NCBI GenBank assembly: GCA_963580455.1
Contig: OY756957.1
Coordinates: 2,175,001 to 2,239,000 of the forward strand
Direction: 5' to 3'
DNA: 64,000 nucleotides
From: Euonymus europaeus
Lineage: Eukaryota > Streptophyta > Magnoliopsida > Celastrales > Celastraceae
Shown: piece by piece, positions 58,901 to 64,000 of the stretch
How positions within the stretch are numbered: the stretch's first letter is position 1
Layout: each line of letters begins with the position of its first letter
Notes under the pieces: model-generated
Databases searched by the model: none
Told to the model about the DNA's origin: nothing
What the model saw: only the letters and a program-made list of their open reading frames with translations
Made by a program: the position numbers and the translations under genes

Positions 58901-60572
58901 CTTTGTGGTGTGCTTACTTATGTATTATTGTATGTGTTCTGTTCACTCTATCTCCACATTTCTCAATTTCTGTAACTGAAGCTACCGCATTGCTCTTTCC
59001 AATTTGAGAGGCCGTCTAGTATGTTTTTATTGATGTGAGATGTAACCATGGAACTCTCCAGTCTCAACCTATTTTTATGTTCCTCTCAGTCTTCTTGGAT
59101 ACAAAATGACTTGTTGATTCCAAGATATAGAAGTTAAAATGCATTATGGGCATAAAGCTTTTGACTAGATAGCATAGGGGCACTTGACTAATCTGGGGAG
59201 TTGAGTATATTCTTTCTGCATAGGTTACCGAAGTCCATACTTATAGACTAACAGATTCAGGCATAACCATTTTGCAGACTGATGTAGATCTATTCGCTTC
59301 CCAACCAGCTATATCTTCTGCAGCTTCTCCAACTGTTGATTTGTTTCCCACTCCAGATCCAGTTGTGCAACCAGAGATGAAGACCCCAAAAGTGGATGCA
59401 AAAGCTGACCCAACAACGACTAACATTGTTGATCCATTTGCTTCAGTTCCATTGAACAATTTTGATGAATCTTTTGGCAAGTTCAGTTCACATTCTGATT
59501 CAGCTACTACAAACAATCCACAAAGTTCTGCTGCTGACAGCAACCTGAATAGCTTGGGTGGAAAAGCAGACTCTAAGCCTACACCAAAGAAGGATTCTTT
59601 CCAAGTGAAATCTGGAGTATGGGCTGATTCATTAAGCCGTGGACTCATTGATCTTAACATAACTGCTCGTGAGTATATTTTTTTCTACATCCATTTCCTC
59701 CTGAAGCATCGTCATTATGCAAGTATGCCTGCTATATATGCCACTGACATATTAGTTTTATCTATTTTGCTGTGTCCATGAGTCTACTCTACAATTAAGA
59801 CTAGATTTGCTTTCGCAGAAAACATACAAATCCTAACCATCACCTGGTAAAGATTTTTGGATTATCCCCACCCTCCCGCCTCTTTTGTTTTCCTTAAAGA
59901 TTATGGGCATGATTGAGACATCTCGACATTGTGCTGTTGGAACTTCTGTTTTCGTTGTTCCTTTGAAGCTTTCACTGCCAAAGTAGTTGAACATGACTTG
60001 TTCTGGATATGTTTACATATCTCGAATAATAGTCCTGATTGTTTAGTTAAAATGAAGGCAGAATCAAGTTAATTATAAGCATGCCCTCGTACATGTTCCT
60101 CTATATTGTGCACTTCGGATAAACTTTTGGGGAGAATAGTTTACCAGGAACACCAGTTGTAGACTATTAGCAAATTTCTTTCGTGGATGATGGATTCTAT
60201 ACATGCCGATTTTGGTACCATAATCAATTGTTAACGTATCTCCATCTCTTGATCTGCTCTTGTCCTCAGATTTTGTGTGTTTTGATGTGTACTAATTACT
60301 TCAAAAATATCTCACAAGTGTGATAATTAAACTTAACTGCAGCCAAGAAGGTATCACTGGCAGAATTCGGAATTGTGGGACTGGATGATGGATTGGATGG
60401 AAGGGAGAAGGGACCTCCAGCTTCAAATAACATGGCGAGAGCAATGGGCATGGGATCTGGTCTGGGTATGTCAGGTTTTGCATCTTCACAGGCTCCCAGC
60501 AGCAGCAGCGAGGATGACTTCTTCTCAAGTCTTGGCAGCCAACAATATCAATTCGGTAGCTTCAAGAAGTAA
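55910..60572 (+). CDS. EPSIN1: Epsin (ENTH-domain clathrin adaptor, EPSIN1-like)
   Basis: Eleven exons: 55910-55950, 56050-56101, 56361-56440, 56562-56640, 56772-56855, 56966-57111, 57198-57449, 57835-57995, 58490-58686, 59278-59668 and 60343-60572. The total is 570 residues. Epsins link phosphoinositide membranes to clathrin; EPSIN1 in Arabidopsis helps vacuolar sorting at the trans-Golgi. The ENTH domain fills residues 1-165, with [33 protein letters not shown] and [13 protein letters not shown] disordered region follows with several DLF motifs (QVDLFGQ, EVDLFAG, DVDLFAS, TVDLFPT) and VDPFAS, expected to bind clathrin or adaptors. A near-clathrin-box LIDLN precedes the last intron, and the C-terminus is [15 protein letters not shown]. 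Exon phases agree at every junction. A leader intron probably spans about 55809-55901. Confidence 0.95.
57661..57717 (+). repeat. 21-bp tandem repeat in an epsin intron
   Basis: GATGTTATCATTTTTCAAAGT is repeated 2.7 times in intron 7 of the epsin gene. Confidence 0.9.
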
Positions 60573-63239
60573 ATTGAATTTTTTTCACCTTTTTGCCTGC
60601 ATGTATTTTCTCATCATATTCTTTTGCCAACACAATTTAAGATATATCGATGTGTTAAGCATGGCTTCCGTAAAGTTTACAGTTGCATCAAACGGTATTG
60701 GGATTGGATAAATTTATCAATCATGAGTGGTGATAATCGGCAGGACTTTTTTGTTTCCAATTGCTTGGAAACTCGTCTATTGCAACGTCTATTTCTGAGT
60801 TGTGAGCATGCTTTTTAATATTGTTCTTTGTTTTTGAACTTCGAGTTATATCATACAATGCTCTATCAGCTATGAAAAATTTCATGGTAATAGATGCTGC
60901 AACTGTGATTGGCACGCCATAATACTTACTATCAGGGACTTGCACTTTCTCTTGCTAGTAAGGGGGCATGCATTCTTGTCCAGGATGTCTTTTTCCGTCA
61001 CTGCTGGTGGTTCCTATGAGATATTGAGGGGGTTCTATTTTTTGTGTGTTGAGTAAGGGGGTGGGGACTCGAACTAAAGTGAGTATTTGCCTCAAACCAC
61101 CTTGGCTGAGGTGATGATGTTGGCATGGCTACTCGCCTCCTCCCCTTTAAATCATAGCCAATGTAAGTGAGGTTTTTGATAACACGATTGTGATCAATAT
61201 ATTGATGCGGTGGTGCTAGTTGTCTCAAAACAGAACACTCCAAAGTATTCATAATCTTATGTGGAAATTTATACACCACAGCCAAATTCAAATTTCAAAT
61301 TTATGGACAATGTCTTTATTGGATTACTTTATAAATGTTTTTTGTTATGATACTTAACATTTTCGATATCAATTAGGGTCAAACCCGGGCTTCTTCGGGT
61401 CCTTTGGTGTCAAAAAGGGCACACAATTAGTCCACCTCAAAACACTTTTTTTAAATTCTTATGCATCATTTTAGTGATAAGCTAAAAAGGATGCTATTGC
61501 TTACCAATTAATGTATAAGGACACTTTTTTTCCTGGCTTTCTTGGAGGAAGCCAGAAAGTAGAGTTGCTGGAGCATTACCTGCAAACTTATTTTCAACTT
61601 CAAAGAACTGCTTCAGCATTCCCGAGTTATGGTTCATACACAAATGATAATTAGTCAGAAAATCTGAGAGCAATGTAATTAGCCAGAACAAACAGAGAAA
61701 GGGACATCATTAATGAGGCTCCGTGTTTAGCAGCCAGCTACGAATTGAAGCTCTTCATACCTTATATTTCTTCAATTTCCTACTTCTACTTGTTGTATAG
61801 GACTACTTTCTTAACTGCACCATATACATTCATATTGAACTGGAAAGTACAAGAGTTTATAAGCATACTTTGATCAGTTACTCTTTCACTTCCATGGAAA
61901 GCTTTAACAGCTTACTTCAAATCGTTCTCGCTTAGCTGAAGTTTCTTGATTTACTATCGTCCAAATTATTATCTGAAAGGAATGATAAGACCAGGTGCTC
62001 AGCTGACACAAAATCATCTCCCAGTTATTTCTTATGCGTTCGAGCTTTGACCCAAAAAAAAAAACAAGACTTGAGCACATTACAGGACCAATTGTGTCGC
62101 TTGTCACCTATTACAAGCAAATAAAAGTTCATGTATACTACAAAACTGCAGTAAACTGGCCATAGAAAAAACATACCTATGGCTGTTGTGATATAAAGAA
62201 AGCACATAACACAGGTTCATTGATACAATAACCAGATGCAAATATGGGTAGCACCAAAAGCAAGCATACCAAATATTAATTGAAAATATAATTGATAAAG
62301 CAGGCATACCAAATATTAATTGAAAATATAATTGATAAAGCAGGCATACCAATTGACAGAAGGAATAGAGTGATAATGATAAAGTAGATAATACAGTTAA
62401 GGGCAGCAATAATTGAGGGAAAGCCATACCAAATATTGATAGAACATAAAAATATCAAAGCAATGGCAGTGGAGATGAAATACGCAAAAAAGAAAATCAG
62501 AGTTACCAAGCTAGACGGGAAAGGAACTCCTAAGAACAAACACACCCAATTAGATTGGGTACAAATGTGTTAAGATACAAGTGTAAACATGAGCTAGGGC
62601 CAAAAATATTATCAGCACAATTGGTCACCATGGTTTGTACCAAATGAACTCTTGGGTTGAAGATTTTAACTCTCTATAAACATACTCCAGAGTTGTAATT
62701 AACAACCGACGACTTATGTGCAGCAGAGCATATATAAGAAAGGATAATGAGAATCACAGAAGCAACCTGAATCACATGATGATTGTCACATCGATAACAG
62801 ACCGACTTATTTTCCAGAAAATTAGAGCAAATAGAGAATCTGTAAAATCCAGGAAGTCTACATATAAACACCTTTCAATTTAAATCTGAAATTCATACAA
62901 TATCACTTTGTTGAGCACTCAAATTATTCAGTATAAAGAACCGTAGAATTTAAACTTAATGCGAACGACTTAATGTAACAACCAGTTCAATCAGCTATGT
63001 AAATGCCCATTCTAAAGCAAAACTACATCCAAAGTTAATATGACAACATATGAAAGTTAAATCAAACTCAATAGGTCACATAGAAGCACACAAAAAAAAC
63101 AGATTTAGAGACCCATCTCATAAATGACCTAGAAGAAGCAAACAAGAAGCTGCAAACAAACATGAAAGTGCAGATACTAACAAAGTAATGCCAATCAAAC
63201 ACAACTTCAGAGATTTACAGAAAACTTCGTAACACGTAC
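60573..63239. other. Epsin 3' region and intronic-looking spacer
   Basis: 60573-60950 is the probable epsin 3' untranslated region. The rest is AT-rich. The minus-strand exons at the right edge end at 63240, so further exons of that gene probably lie here. A minus-strand stretch at 61575-61650 (with CMNHNSGMLKQFFEVEN) could be one, but I could not verify it. Confidence 0.35.
62261..62350 (+). repeat. 40-bp tandem repeat
   Basis: CAGGCATACCAAATATTAAT begins units at 62261 (CAAGC variant), 62301 and 62341, a 40-base period; a looser related phrase recurs at 62424. Confidence 0.88.
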
Positions 63240-64000
63240 CTCGAAAACAAAGCTGTCAAAAAATAACCGTACGGCAGGGTCTGCAAAAAAAATTCCAAGC
63301 TTCGCTTTTTCGCGATCAAATCTGAGATTGCAAGTAATATATATCAAATGAGAGGTACATATTAAGATTTAAGAAGATTCCAAATTTGAAAAATCTTTCT
63401 TGTATGATCTATCCTTCAAGCTGTACATAACTCATTCAAATAGAAACCCAGGTTAGTCACAATTCTAATTGAAACAGCACTGGGAACTCAATTTTTGTGC
63501 AAAAATAAAAATAAAAATCTCCTAAAATGGCTTAGTTTAAAATGAACCAATTACAAAAATATAGTTGCGAGAACATAGTAGAAAATAAAAATTTGTTCTA
63601 ATTAGATTCAATGGACTGACCATCAAGTTTGAAGAAACTAAATTCTTTATAGATCGATTCAAGTTATCCAATTCCTCTAAATGTGAAGCACAACTTACTT
63701 TAATGTTGCTGCAATCACTGCAAAGCAAAAAAAGTGACAAATCTAATATATGAACAAACAAAAAAAAGTCAGAGAGTGCACCTGCATGCGTCGTTGTTGA
63801 ATTTCTTCTCTCGTCAATTCCATCAAGAGAATTGAAAACATTGGGACTCTACAAAAATATGGAAGATCTTTGGTTGAGGAATAAATAATTACAGTGCAAG
63901 AAGAATTCACTTGAAAACATGCAATTAAGAATAGTTGTAAAAAGTGGGGAAAACCTCAATTACCAGCGAGATGTCAACCACCAAACCTCGGGGATGCAGT
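63240..64000 (-). CDS. Partial unrecognised gene, four exons, running off the right edge
   Basis: Four exons on the minus strand join in frame: beyond 64000-63964 (LHPRGLVVDISL), 63848-63782 (SPNVFNSLDGIDERRNSTTT...), 63717-63699 (19 nt, VIAATL) and 63321-63240 (FDREKAKLGIFFADPAVR... ending FDSFVFE). All boundaries have GT/AG and all three inner junctions keep one open frame, including the very short 19-nt exon, which is strong support for a real gene. The start and the end are missing: the start lies beyond the window and later exons, if any, are to the left. I do not recognise the family and claim no function. Confidence 0.7.

Noticed and set aside
61040..61130. Minus-strand B-box-like GTTCGAGTCCCC, possible SINE
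   Set aside because: No convincing A box, tail or target duplication was found.
1..64000. CRISPR arrays, rRNA genes or bacterial operons
   Set aside because: None seen; the intron-rich genes and plant transposons show nuclear plant DNA, and the direct repeats lack the regular short repeat-spacer pattern.

Overview
The window is nuclear DNA from a eudicot flowering plant. Protein-coding genes are split by many short GT-AG introns in an AT-rich background, and plant-only families are present: an Aux/IAA repressor, an oleosin, a plastid sigma factor and a plant alpha-type Aurora kinase. Intergenic space is full of plant transposable elements. Nothing in the sequence identifies the species.

Layout, left to right. 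An Aux/IAA gene (465-2267, +) is followed about 500 bp downstream by an intact-looking non-autonomous LTR retrotransposon (2765-6862). That element has a gag remnant and nested tandem repeats but no pol. A 1.1 kb hAT-type element (7438-8556), a frameshifted gene fragment and a strong hairpin lead to a profilin gene (10363-13020, -) and a Derlin gene (14394-17402, -). From 17.4 to 25.4 kb there is a transposon-rich stretch: a Harbinger-like MITE, a tRNA-derived SINE, an LRR fragment, a 1.87 kb solo LTR and a GATACT-rich repeat field. Next come a 13-exon ATP-phosphofructokinase (25406-30393, +), two MITEs, a minisatellite and a 9-exon Aurora kinase (34420-37162, -).

A 3.0 kb CACTA transposon (38205-41206) sits in one copy of a tandem duplication. 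Beside it lies the 5' end of an amidohydrolase gene (42001-42628, -) that appears to be cut off. A seed-type oleosin (43767-44210, +), a type I membrane protein of unknown function (44615-46458, -) and a plastid sigma factor (47862-51770, -) follow, the last with an Au-like SINE in an intron. A MULE-like element (52226-53172) and AT-rich repeats separate these from an epsin gene (55910-60572, +). The right edge holds four exons of an unrecognised gene (63240 to beyond 64000, -).

The genes are ordinary housekeeping, hormone, cell-cycle and trafficking genes and do not form an operon or a shared pathway. The unusual content is in the repeats. Exon boundaries were read by eye from GT/AG sites and reading-frame continuity. 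Transposon calls rest on terminal repeats and target-site duplications that are visible in the sequence. No database search was run.
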